Source: Hyphomicrobiales bacterium (lineage in GTDB: Bacteria > Pseudomonadota > Alphaproteobacteria > Rhizobiales > JAJFHB01). From it: a DNA stretch of 56,623 nucleotides. Every line of letters starts with the position of its first letter. The stretch's first letter is position 1. The notes under the pieces were generated by a model, which saw nothing but the letters and a program-made list of their open reading frames with translations, was not told the origin of the DNA and made no database searches. The stretch lies in assembly GCA_021775755.1 (NCBI GenBank), contig JAJFHE010000028.1:1-56623 (forward strand). Reading direction: 5' to 3'. Below are positions 45,898 through 53,513 of the stretch, piece by piece. The position numbers and the translations under genes are program-made.

Positions 45898-47198
45898 TGC
45901 GCCAACTCCGCGATTTGTTCAGCTTTTCTGCTATGCGCCCGTGCCACCGTGTCCTGGGCGACGTTCTGGCTCACCTGCACCGCAATATGATCGCCGAGGC
46001 GGCCCATTTTTCCGCGCACCAACGATATCCCGCCGCAGCGCATATCAATGGTCGCGTTCTTGCGGCAGTTGAGCATCAGGGTCTGCCCGACCTCGAGCGA
46101 CATTGCCTGTTCAAGCGGAATTTGCATCTCATCGAGCACCGCATCGATTTCGAGCTCCGTCGACCACAGTTCCGTCGCAAGGTGGCTTTCCCAGATGGTG
46201 TCGCGGCCGAACTTTTCGCCCATGAACATCTGCAGCAGAAGCTCGCGAATAGGCTCAAGCGTCGCGTAGGGCAGCATGAACTCGATGACGCCGCCGCGAT
46301 CTTCCATATCGACACGCAGGGACACCACAATCGCCGCATTGGCCGAGCGTGCAATCGCCGCGAACCGCGGGTTGGTCTCGATCCTGTCGATTTTGAACGT
46401 CACCGGTGAAAGCGGCTCGAACGCCGCCTGAGCATCGGCGATCACAACCTCCAGCATGCGCTCCACAAGGCCCGTTTCGATGGTCGTGTACGGCCGCCCC
46501 TCAATGCGCATGGACATTCCGCCCTGACGCCCGCCAAGCAACACATCGACAATCGAATAGATGAGGTTCGACTCCACCGTGAACAGACCGTAATTGTCCC
46601 ATTCCTCTGCCTTGAACACGGCAAGGATCGCCGGCAGCGGAATCGAATTCAAATAGTCGCCGAAGCGGATCGAAGAGATCTTGTCGAGGCTGACTTCAAC
46701 ATTGTCGGATGTGAAATTACGCAAGCTCGTCGTCATCAGCCGCACCAGGCGGTCAAAGACGATTTCAAGCATCGGCAGGCGTTCATACGACACCAGCGAC
46801 GAGTTGACGATGGCGCGCACACCGCCTTCCTGCAGCGGGTCATCGTCCAGAGCGAAGCCAAGCAGGGAATCGATTTCATCCTGACCCAGTATCCGGTCAG
46901 CCGTGCCGGTTTCGAAGGAGCCGAGGCGCTCAGCCTCAATTATGCCTTCCCAGTTATTTCCACCATCTTCCGGAGCCGCGCCCTGCTCTTCAAGAGCTGC
47001 GCCCCATGCGGCATCGAGGTCATCCGATTCATCTGCGGCGCCCTGCTCTTCGAGCGCCGCGCCCCATGCGGCATCAAGGTCTTCTTCCTCACCCTCACTT
47101 TTCCCCTCGCCGCCGCCGCCGCTAGCGTCACTGTTCTGTTCCTCTAGGGCCGCGCCCCATTCTTCTTCAAGTTCTTCTTCGTCGTCGACAATCACCAC
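45894..47198 (-). CDS. fliM: flagellar switch protein FliM with repeated N-terminal extension
   Basis: A 434-residue FliM, the C-ring protein that binds phospho-CheY, FliG and FliN. The usual CheY-binding motif, here QDEIDSLLGF, lies at residues 106-115 instead of the extreme N-terminus. Ahead of it are about 100 acidic residues with three copies of WGAALEEQ (W14, W45, W65), the last two on identical 20-residue periods. The middle domain (SYERLPMLEIVFDRLVRLM onward) and C-terminal SpoA domain (NCRKNATIDM) are intact. It is 16 bases after fliL. No start codon near residue 100 would give a normal-length FliM. Confidence 0.93.
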   Translation of the reverse strand: MVIVDDEEELEEEWGAALEEQNSDASGGGGEGKSEGEEEDLDAAWGAALEEQGAADESDDLDAAWGAALEEQGAAPEDGGNNWEGIIEAERLGSFETGTADRILGQDEIDSLLGFALDDDPLQEGGVRAIVNSSLVSYERLPMLEIVFDRLVRLMTTSLRNFTSDNVEVSLDKISSIRFGDYLNSIPLPAILAVFKAEEWDNYGLFTVESNLIYSIVDVLLGGRQGGMSMRIEGRPYTTIETGLVERMLEVVIADAQAAFEPLSPVTFKIDRIETNPRFAAIARSANAAIVVSLRVDMEDRGGVIEFMLPYATLEPIRELLLQMFMGEKFGRDTIWESHLATELWSTELEIDAVLDEMQIPLEQAMSLEVGQTLMLNCRKNATIDMRCGGISLVRGKMGRLGDHIAVQVSQNVAQDTVARAHSRKAEQIAELAQ

Positions 47199-47214
47199 CC
47201 TTGTCTCCCTGCCC

Positions 47215-47736
47215 CTATTGCACGACTATTTCGCGGAACAAAACCCGGTCGATCTGTCTTGGAGAAATCACCAGATTGATGCGCCGCACGAGTTCTTCCT
47301 TAAGGCGGTAAACCCCCGCCGATCCGTCGAGGTCCTCTCTGCGCAGCTCGCGCAGATATATTTGGAAAATATCGAGGATGCGCGGCATCAGCGGCTCGAT
47401 AGCATTGCGCGCGCCGGCATCCGTCATTTCAAGTGCGATCTTCAGCTTCAGATATTGGCTGCGCCTGTCTTCAGAGCTTAGATTCACAAGCAGTTCCGGC
47501 ATTTCGTAAAACAGGATCGGCTTTTCATCCTCAATGTACGCGACCTGCGCGCCGCCGCCGTCGAACATGCCCATAAACCAGGCTGCGGCTCCACCACCGC
47601 CTCCCAGCACAAGCAGGGCCGGCAGCACGACAAGGAGCACAAGCTTCTTGCCGCTGAGCTTGCGCTTCCCGCCTTCTTCTTCGCCACCCTCTGCTTCGGC
47701 GACCTCTTCCACTTCCGTTTCGTCGTTCTCTGCCAT
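47215..47736 (-). CDS. fliL: flagellar basal body-associated protein FliL
   Basis: A 173-residue FliL, a stator-associated ring protein. An acidic/Lys-rich N-terminal tail (about 1-28), one membrane helix (about 30-52) and the periplasmic SPFH-like domain (PILFYEMPELLVNLSSEDRRSQYLKLKIALEM to the end) are clear. It heads fliL-fliM-DUF6468-motE. The 344-base upstream spacer carries AT-rich sequence with GTTAAC about 100 bases upstream but no full CtrA box. Confidence 0.95.
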   Translation of the reverse strand: MAENDETEVEEVAEAEGGEEEGGKRKLSGKKLVLLVVLPALLVLGGGGGAAAWFMGMFDGGGAQVAYIEDEKPILFYEMPELLVNLSSEDRRSQYLKLKIALEMTDAGARNAIEPLMPRILDIFQIYLRELRREDLDGSAGVYRLKEELVRRINLVISPRQIDRVLFREIVVQ

Positions 47737-47958
47737 GGCGCTGCCCGAAATTGCCTTTCATCAGCGTGTGCGGGGCTCCGGAACGAACACCGGCGATCTC
47801 GCGCGCGCGTTAAGATATCTAAAGTAAAAAGGGTTAACGAAACCTTGCCAGACGCAGATCGGGCCAACCGGCAAATTCTACCGGGCAAGACCTGCAAGCG
47901 GCACCGATACAGCTATACGAAATACACCTAACCAATTGATTTTGCTTGATTCCACGTT

Positions 47959-47974
47959 TGGCACGATGGTTGCA
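47959..47974 (+). promoter_or_regulatory. sigma-54 promoter upstream of flgF
   Basis: TGGCACGATGGTTGCA is a full match to the -24/-12 consensus TGGCACG-N4-TTGCA, with exactly ten bases between GG and GC. It is 107 bases before flgF. It indicates RpoN- and activator-dependent expression of flgF-flgG-flgA-flgH, as in Caulobacter class III genes. Confidence 0.85.
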
Positions 47975-48080
47975 CAGTTACCTGGAATAGCGCTGGCGGG
48001 CGCCCTGGGTTGACCAGGGGAAACTGATGAAGTCGGTTAGCGCTTTGGCTCGGGGGAATTAACGAAGTTTAACGCTGACC

Positions 48081-48821
48081 ATGGAAAACGCACTTCTCAT
48101 AGGCCTGTCGAGACAGATCGCTCTCGGTCACCAGATGACCAGCGTCGCCAACAATATGGCGAACATCGGTACGTCCGGGTACAAGGCCGAGACCCTCAGA
48201 TTTGAAGAATTCCTCATGCCGGTCGCCGAAGTCGATGGCGCCACCGGCGAAGAAGCCGGGTTGCACTACGTGCTTGACCCGCAGGTTATCCGGCATTTCG
48301 AAACCGGTTCCCTGCGCGCCACCGGCAACCCGCTCGATGTCGCGCTGAACGGCGAGGGCTGGTTTGTCGTGCAGACCGACGCCGGAGATCGTTACACCCG
48401 CGACGGCCATTTCACCCTCGACCCGCAGGGCAACGTGGTGAATTCCGCCGGCCAGATGATTCTCGGCGAGGCGGGCCCCTTTGCGCTGGCGCCGGGCGAG
48501 ACCGATTTCACGGTTGCCGCTGACGGCACGGTCAGCACCAGCGCCGGCGAAAAAGGTCGCCTGCGCGTCGTCGCATTCGAAAATCAGGCGCTCCTAGAGA
48601 AAGAGGGGCAGAACTTCATGACGACTGACGAACCCCCAATAGCCGCCGAAGATTACACGGTGGCGCAGGGCTATCTTGAGGACTCCAACGTCCAACCGGT
48701 GCGCGAGATCGCGGAAATGATCGACGTCATGCGCGCCTATGTTTCCACCTCACGGCAACTGGAAAAGCTCGCCGACCTGAAAGATCAGGCCATCGAGCAA
48801 CTCTCCCGGATCGAGGCATAG
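48081..48821 (+). CDS. flgF: flagellar basal-body rod protein FlgF
   Basis: A 246-residue rod protein. It has the N-terminal SVANNMANIGTSGYKAE, the core DVALNGEGWFVVQTDAGDRYTRDGHFTLDPQGN and the C-terminal REIAEMIDVMRAYVSTSRQLEKLADL. It heads the plus-strand flgF-flgG-flgA-flgH run, with only three bases to flgG. Confidence 0.95.
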   Translation: MENALLIGLSRQIALGHQMTSVANNMANIGTSGYKAETLRFEEFLMPVAEVDGATGEEAGLHYVLDPQVIRHFETGSLRATGNPLDVALNGEGWFVVQTDAGDRYTRDGHFTLDPQGNVVNSAGQMILGEAGPFALAPGETDFTVAADGTVSTSAGEKGRLRVVAFENQALLEKEGQNFMTTDEPPIAAEDYTVAQGYLEDSNVQPVREIAEMIDVMRAYVSTSRQLEKLADLKDQAIEQLSRIEA

Positions 48822-48824
48822 ACC

Positions 48825-49610
48825 ATGAAGGCACTACAAATTGCAGCTACCGGCATGCAGGCTCAACAGCTCAATGTCGAGGTCATATCCCACAACATCG
48901 CCAACATGCGCACCACCGGTTACAAGCGCATGCGGCCGGAGTTCCAGGATCTTCTGTACCAGAACCTGCGCCGCGCCGGCACGGCGTCTTCGGACACCGG
49001 CACCATTGTCCCCTCCGGCATTCAGCTCGGCATGGGCGTGAAGACCGCCGCGACATACCGGATCATGACCCAGGGCGATCTCGTCAATACGGAAAAACAG
49101 CTCGACATCGCCATTCGCGGCGAAGGGTTCTTCCAGGTACAGATGCCCGATGGTCAAACGGGTTACACGCGCTCCGGCGCATTTGAGCTTGATGCGACGG
49201 GACAGATCGTGACGCAGGACGGATATGTCGTTCAGCCCTCGATCACGGTTCCGCAGAACGCGCGCCAGATCTCGATCAATTCATCGGGCGAGGTGCAGGT
49301 TTCCATCGATGGCCAGACGGCACCGCAGAATGCCGGCACGCTCCAGCTTGCCCGTTTCGTCAACAAATCCGGTCTGGAAGCCATCGGCGACAACCTCTAC
49401 CTCGAAACCCCTGCCAGCGGGACGCCGACGACGGGCAATCCGAATGCCGACGGTTTCGGCTCGACGCTGCAGAGTTTCCTCGAACACTCGAACGTCAATG
49501 CGGTCTCTGAAATTTCCGATCTGATCGCCGCCCAGCGTGCTTATGAAATGAACGCGCGGGTCGTGTCGGCCGCCGACGAAATGATGTCGGCCACCTCCAA
49601 CATCCGCTAG
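48825..49610 (+). CDS. flgG: flagellar distal rod protein FlgG
   Basis: A 261-residue distal rod protein. It shows the N-terminal MKALQIAATGMQAQQLNVEVI start with ISHNIANMRTTGYK, then LDIAIRGEGFFQVQMPDGQTGYTR, and ends with SEISDLIAAQRAYEMNARVVSAADEMM. Standard length, three bases after flgF. Confidence 0.97.
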   Translation: MKALQIAATGMQAQQLNVEVISHNIANMRTTGYKRMRPEFQDLLYQNLRRAGTASSDTGTIVPSGIQLGMGVKTAATYRIMTQGDLVNTEKQLDIAIRGEGFFQVQMPDGQTGYTRSGAFELDATGQIVTQDGYVVQPSITVPQNARQISINSSGEVQVSIDGQTAPQNAGTLQLARFVNKSGLEAIGDNLYLETPASGTPTTGNPNADGFGSTLQSFLEHSNVNAVSEISDLIAAQRAYEMNARVVSAADEMMSATSNIR

Positions 49611-49628
49611 GCCTGAGGAGCACTAAAA

Positions 49629-50621
49629 ATGCCCAGATCCTGGAAATCCACACCGTTCAAGTCGGTTGTTTTCGCGCTCGCCGTCGTGCTCTGCGCCGCC
49701 GGCGCATCGGCCAGCGAAGTTTTGCCGCTTTTACGCTCGAATATTGAAGTCTCCGGTGAATATATCCGGCTCGGGGATCTGTTCGACAATGCCGAGACAA
49801 CCGCGGCAACTGTCGTGTTCCGGGCACCTTCGCCCGGCAAATCGGGCATGGTATCGGCAGCACGACTGATGCGGATCGCACGCAGCCACGGCCTCTACTG
49901 GGACAATTCCGAAGGCGTGCGCACGATCAACATCGCCCGCGCCGGCATCCCCATAGACAGCGAAGAGATCGTCACCGCGATTGAGGCTGCCATTCACAGC
50001 GAGGCGCCGCTGGCTGAGTCCGAGCATACCTATCAGCTGGAAGTTACGAGCCGCGACGAAGATGTCTTCGTCGCGACCGGCATCGATCCGCGGATCGAGG
50101 TCACACGGTTGAGCTTCAACCGGCGATCGGGAAGGTTTTCCGCGCAAGTCGCTCTTGCGGCCGGCACCGGCACACCGCCCGTGACGGTCACAGGCCGCGC
50201 CGTCGAAGTCCGCCCCGTGGTCATGTTTGTGCGCCCGCTGGCGCGTGGCGAGGTGGTTCGCGCCGAGGACATCGAACAGCGCCAGGTTGCCATCCGCAAC
50301 TTGCACGCCACCGCAATTGTCGACGCCGCTGCGGTCGTCGGTCTTGCGGCACGGCGCCAGTTGCGCCCGGGTCAGCCCCTACTGTCACGCGATTTCGAAC
50401 GACCCCGCATCGTCGAGCGCGGCGCCGTTCTGACCGTGACGCACGAAGCCCCCGGTCTCACCATCTCCGTGCGCGCCCGCGCCCTTGAAGCCGGCGCCCT
50501 CGGCGACACGATACGGGTTCAGAACCTGCAATCCAACCGCATCATCGAATGCATCGTCATCGCACCAAATCTGGTGAAAACGTCAACAACGAGAACACCG
50601 ATCGTCATCTCAAGCAATTGA
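49629..50621 (+). CDS. flgA: flagellar P-ring chaperone FlgA
   Basis: A 330-residue exported chaperone for P-ring assembly. A signal peptide (cleavage near ASA, residue 28) is followed by a two-part N-domain and a C-terminal SAF domain (VRPLARGEVVRAEDIEQRQV to ARALEAGALGDTIRVQNLQSNR). It is longer than the roughly 220-residue enteric FlgA, as is common in alphaproteobacteria. It is 18 bases after flgG. Confidence 0.93.
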   Translation: MPRSWKSTPFKSVVFALAVVLCAAGASASEVLPLLRSNIEVSGEYIRLGDLFDNAETTAATVVFRAPSPGKSGMVSAARLMRIARSHGLYWDNSEGVRTINIARAGIPIDSEEIVTAIEAAIHSEAPLAESEHTYQLEVTSRDEDVFVATGIDPRIEVTRLSFNRRSGRFSAQVALAAGTGTPPVTVTGRAVEVRPVVMFVRPLARGEVVRAEDIEQRQVAIRNLHATAIVDAAAVVGLAARRQLRPGQPLLSRDFERPRIVERGAVLTVTHEAPGLTISVRARALEAGALGDTIRVQNLQSNRIIECIVIAPNLVKTSTTRTPIVISSN

Positions 50622-50658
50622 GTGGCGATGCGGGTTGCGGAAAGTTGGGAAGGGTAAC

Positions 50659-51417
50659 ATGCAGATAAACCGCAAAAGCCTGAAAGCGATGCTGGCACTG
50701 GCGTGCTCCGCAACAGCACTCGCAGCATGTACGACGGCCGACCGGCTGGCGGACATCGGCCAGGCACCGGCGCTCAGCGCCATCGAAAGCCCCACCGCAC
50801 AACCGGGATACCGCCCGGTGCGCCTGCCGATGCCCGAACCTGTCGCCTATGTCTATCAGACCAACTCGCTGTGGCGCAGCGGCGCGCGCGCGTTTTTTGA
50901 AGATCAGCGCGCCAAGGATATCGGCGACATTCTCACCGTGACCATCACCATCGACGACAAGGCCGAACTGGAGAACGCGACGGCACGTACCAGGTCCAAC
51001 AACGAAGCGCTGGGTCTGGATGCGCTCGCCGGCTTCAACACGGAGCTTATTGACCTGTTGCCCAACAATCCGGTGGCCAGCGATCTGATCGACGCGTCGA
51101 GCACGTCCAACTCAACGGGTTCGGGAACGGTCGACCGGGAAGAGGAAATCGAAACCACGGTTGCCGCGGTGGTTACCCAGGTTCTGCCGAATGGAAACAT
51201 GGTGATCGAGGGGCGTCAGGAGATTCGCGTGAACTTCGAAGTTCGGGAAATCATCGTCGCCGGCATCGTTCGGCCGGAAGACATCAGCTCCGACAACATC
51301 ATATCGAGCGAAAAAATTGCCGAGGCCCGGATTTCCTACGGCGGACGCGGGCAAATTACCGACGTCCAGCAGCCGCGTTACGGACAACAGTTCCTCGACA
51401 TCGTTCTACCGTTCTAG
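50659..51417 (+). CDS. flgH: flagellar L-ring lipoprotein FlgH
   Basis: A 252-residue outer-membrane L-ring protein. The ATG at 50659 has GGAAGGG seven bases upstream and gives a lipoprotein signal with lipobox LAAC (cysteine near residue 24); the upstream in-frame TTG does not. Family blocks are NSLWRSGARAFFEDQRAKDIGDILTVTI and GNMVIEGRQEIRVNFEVREIIVAGIVRPEDI, ending FLDIVLPF. It is the last gene of the flgF run; flgI, its usual neighbour, lies 2.1 kb away. Confidence 0.96.
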   Translation: MQINRKSLKAMLALACSATALAACTTADRLADIGQAPALSAIESPTAQPGYRPVRLPMPEPVAYVYQTNSLWRSGARAFFEDQRAKDIGDILTVTITIDDKAELENATARTRSNNEALGLDALAGFNTELIDLLPNNPVASDLIDASSTSNSTGSGTVDREEEIETTVAAVVTQVLPNGNMVIEGRQEIRVNFEVREIIVAGIVRPEDISSDNIISSEKIAEARISYGGRGQITDVQQPRYGQQFLDIVLPF

Positions 51418-51489
51418 TGGGTGAGACGATTGGGTTTCTGCCGGTGCCGCGTACCGCGGTCCGGCGTGGTGTGTGATTGATTTGAGTGC

Positions 51490-51522
51490 GGCTGCCTCTG
51501 CCCGATTCAGTCAGAGGCAGCC
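51490..51522 (+). terminator. strong stem-loop after flgH
   Basis: A perfect 11-bp stem GGCTGCCTCTG/CAGAGGCAGCC with an 11-base loop, 72 bases past flgH. There is no T-run, so it may be a rho-independent end of weak type, a 3' stabiliser or something else. Confidence 0.5.
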
Positions 51523-51625
51523 CAAGACAGGTCCGTGAGCAAGTTCAAGGATTGAGTGAGTCGCACCAGTCAGTTTTGAGTTTATGGTTGATACTGCCGT
51601 TGCCCGCCAGCATGCGGCAGCATGA

Positions 51626-51655
51626 GACGCGGCGCCCTCCCCCGGGCGCCGCGTC
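51626..51655. terminator. second strong stem-loop in the flgH downstream spacer
   Basis: A perfect 12-bp stem GACGCGGCGCCC/GGGCGCCGCGTC with a 6-base C-rich loop. No T-run follows on the plus strand. It lies 85 bases before the start of the next plus-strand gene, so it could also be a leader structure of that gene. The rest of the 322-base spacer has no gene. Confidence 0.5.
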
Positions 51656-51739
51656 GACCTTCGACAGAGCGCTTGCCGCCATGATAGACTTTTGCGGCAG
51701 AGCGCCGCGCACGCCACACTCGCAAAACAGGTAAATCAC

Positions 51740-52153
51740 ATGCACGCCGTGAAGTTTCTGCTTGCAGGCTTGCTCACAGCCACCTTCTTGGCCTCTACGA
51801 GCGGCCGCGCCGCTGCACAGTCCGCTCTGCTCGGCCAGGAACAGCAGATCCTTGCAATGACCCAGGACGGCTGGGTGCATTTCCGCGATTATGACGGCCG
51901 CCAGCTGATTTATTTTACGCATCTGGAGGTTTACCGCTGCGGCATCAAAGAAGTCCGCTACAGCCTGAACTCCAAGCGTCTCGACCGGACGTGGGACCTG
52001 GCGCCGTGCGACCTCGAAAACCCGCACGAAATCGACGCGGAAGCGCATCTGCCGTTCCTGTCGCTGGACCTGGGCAGCGCCGAGTGGATGGCGGTGCAGC
52101 TGACATTCACGGACGGCACGCAAAGCGCCATTGTCATCGAAACAGCAAAGTAA
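51740..52153 (+). CDS. exported protein of unknown function
   Basis: A 137-residue protein with a signal peptide (MHAVKFLLAGLLTATFLAST, cleavage near AAAQ, residue 25). The mature domain of about 110 residues reads as beta strands and has two cysteines (YRCGIKE and APCDLEN), likely a disulfide. No family recognised. The ATG at 51740 starts a proper signal peptide, unlike the open frame upstream. It is convergent with dksA and lies within the flagellar locus. Confidence 0.7.
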   Translation: MHAVKFLLAGLLTATFLASTSGRAAAQSALLGQEQQILAMTQDGWVHFRDYDGRQLIYFTHLEVYRCGIKEVRYSLNSKRLDRTWDLAPCDLENPHEIDAEAHLPFLSLDLGSAEWMAVQLTFTDGTQSAIVIETAK

Positions 52154-52160
52154 AGCGGGA

Positions 52161-52583
52161 TCAGTCGTCGCGGTAGACGCGTTCCCGGCGCTCGTGGCGT
52201 TCCTGCGCCTCAATGCTCAAGGTCGCGATAGGCCGCGCATCGAGCCGCTTGAGATTGATTGGCTCGCCGGTTTCTTCACAATATCCGTATGAGCCTTCAT
52301 CGATGCGCAGCAGCGCTTCATCGATCTTGGCGACGAGCTTGCGCTGACGGTCGCGCGTGCGCAATTCCAGGCTGCGCTCGGTTTCGTTGGAGGCCCGATC
52401 GGCAAGATCGGAAACCTGAGCTTCTCCGTTCTGGAGATGCTGCAGCGTCTCGCGGCTTTCCTTGACGATGTCTTCCTTCCAGCGCTGCAATTTCTGACGA
52501 AAATACTCGCGCTGCTTTTTGTTCATGAACGGCTCGCCATCCGAGGGGCGATACGGTTCGCGCTTCCTGTTTTTCGACGCCAT
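52161..52583 (-). CDS. dksA: RNA polymerase-binding protein DksA, alphaproteobacterial type
   Basis: A 140-residue DksA that acts with ppGpp on RNA polymerase. The coiled coil (about 25-95) contains the DLADRASNETERS tip with the key acidic pair. The zinc-finger region YGYCEETGEPINLKRLDARPIATLSIEAQERHE keeps only one of four cysteines (C, T, S, A), the usual alphaproteobacterial form. The gene is transcribed away from flgI and towards the exported protein gene. Confidence 0.94.
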   Translation of the reverse strand: MASKNRKREPYRPSDGEPFMNKKQREYFRQKLQRWKEDIVKESRETLQHLQNGEAQVSDLADRASNETERSLELRTRDRQRKLVAKIDEALLRIDEGSYGYCEETGEPINLKRLDARPIATLSIEAQERHERRERVYRDD

Positions 52584-52753
52584 TACCTCAACCGTTTAGC
52601 TGTAGGTTTTAAGATAAACGCAGCGCACCTCGCGCGCCGCTTATATATCGATGGAAGTGGAATCGCACAACCATAGAATGACGGTTCAGGATATTTTGAA
52701 CAGCATCTCCCCTGCGCACATAACCATCGGTCGAATGTTCAGGATGGAGTGGG

Positions 52754-52772
52754 CCAAAACCGCTGGTTTTGG
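52754..52772 (-). terminator. stem-loop downstream of fliX
   Basis: A perfect 8-bp stem CCAAAACC/GGTTTTGG with a 3-base loop, 28 bases beyond the fliX stop. There is no T-run on the minus strand. It probably marks the 3' end of the fliX transcript, ahead of dksA on the same strand. Confidence 0.45.
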
Positions 52773-52799
52773 GCCAAATTTAGTTTCCCCGCCAAAGTT

Positions 52800-53216
52800 T
52801 CAGGCGGCCCGCTCAAGTTTCGCCAGTTCGACCCTTGCCCGCAGTTCGATCTCTTCCAGAACGGATTTCAGCTCCGGGTCGAGAGCATCCGAGTCGTGCG
52901 ACTCCACCAGCTTTGTCAGTTTCTTGATCTGGAGCATCGCCAAACCGCCCGAAAGCAGGCCTATTTTGATGCTTTCCATGAGGTCGAGCATGTCTTCGCC
53001 GCGCTGCACCGCACGCTTGCGCTCCGCCATGGCATCGGGGACTTCCTGCAGGGCGATCAAGGCATCTACCTGCATCAGAGGACGCGGTCCCGACACGCTC
53101 TGCCCTCTGGCCGCGCCGGACGTTTCCACATTGAATGTGGATCCCGCACCGGAACTGCCGCGCGACTTGCGCGATGCGGACGTTCGCGACGGCGATGTTG
53201 TTCCCGTTATCCTCAT
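52800..53216 (-). CDS. fliX: flagellar assembly regulator FliX
   Basis: A 138-residue FliX, a class II regulator that in Caulobacter couples basal-body assembly to FlbD and sigma-54-dependent transcription. Family features are the basic N-terminal tail, FNVETSGAA, PLMQVDALIALQEVPD, RRAVQRGEDMLDLME-like RKRAVQRGEDMLDLMESIKI and the C-terminal helix ending RARVELAKLE. It is divergent from flgI, with a perfect CtrA box in the spacer, in line with early, CtrA-controlled expression. Confidence 0.9.
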   Translation of the reverse strand: MRITGTTSPSRTSASRKSRGSSGAGSTFNVETSGAARGQSVSGPRPLMQVDALIALQEVPDAMAERKRAVQRGEDMLDLMESIKIGLLSGGLAMLQIKKLTKLVESHDSDALDPELKSVLEEIELRARVELAKLERAA

Positions 53217-53297
53217 TCGCTTTCACCCAATTGTGCATCATCCGCGGGCGGTGTCGCGATCAATGCCCCTGTCTGACCGAAGGTCGCCCGCCGCTCG

Positions 53298-53312
53298 TTA
53301 ACATTGCGTTAA
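53298..53312. promoter_or_regulatory. CtrA-binding box between fliX and flgI
   Basis: TTAA-CATTGCG-TTAA followed by CCAT matches the full CtrA consensus including the extended half-site TTAACCAT. It lies 82 bases before fliX and over 200 before flgI, so fliX is the likelier target. Confidence 0.75.
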
Positions 53313-53439
53313 CCATGGGCAATATCTGCCTGCCTGTGGGCAATCGTTGCTCTGAAAGCGCCATAGCGTGTTTTCCACTGAACTCCATAACCTGCTAATT
53401 TATATGGGCAATCTAAAATTCCCGCCGGTGCGATCAATC

Positions 53440-53455
53440 TGGCACGAGTTTCGCT
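53440..53455 (+). promoter_or_regulatory. sigma-54 promoter upstream of flgI
   Basis: TGGCACGAGTTTCGCT fits the -24/-12 consensus with one mismatch (TCGCT for TTGCT) and the required ten bases between GG and GC. It is 59 bases before the flgI start. It points to RpoN-dependent expression of flgI-flgJ-flgN-like. Confidence 0.75.
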
Positions 53456-53513
53456 TGTATAGCGGTTGGCGGGTAACAGTGATCATCAATCTATTCCGGG
53501 GGAACCAGGTTCC

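Noticed and set aside
47809-47838. TTAA-containing stretch upstream of fliL as a CtrA box
   Set aside because: Several TTAA/TTTA cores occur, but none has the N7 spacing; half-sites alone are too weak to list.
48059-48072. TTAA-N6-TTAA just before flgF
   Set aside because: Spacing is six, not the seven of CtrA boxes, and it sits nine bases from the start codon, too close to act as an activator site.
52161-52583. DksA missing three zinc cysteines as a novelty
   Set aside because: This single-cysteine form is what I know as the standard alphaproteobacterial DksA.
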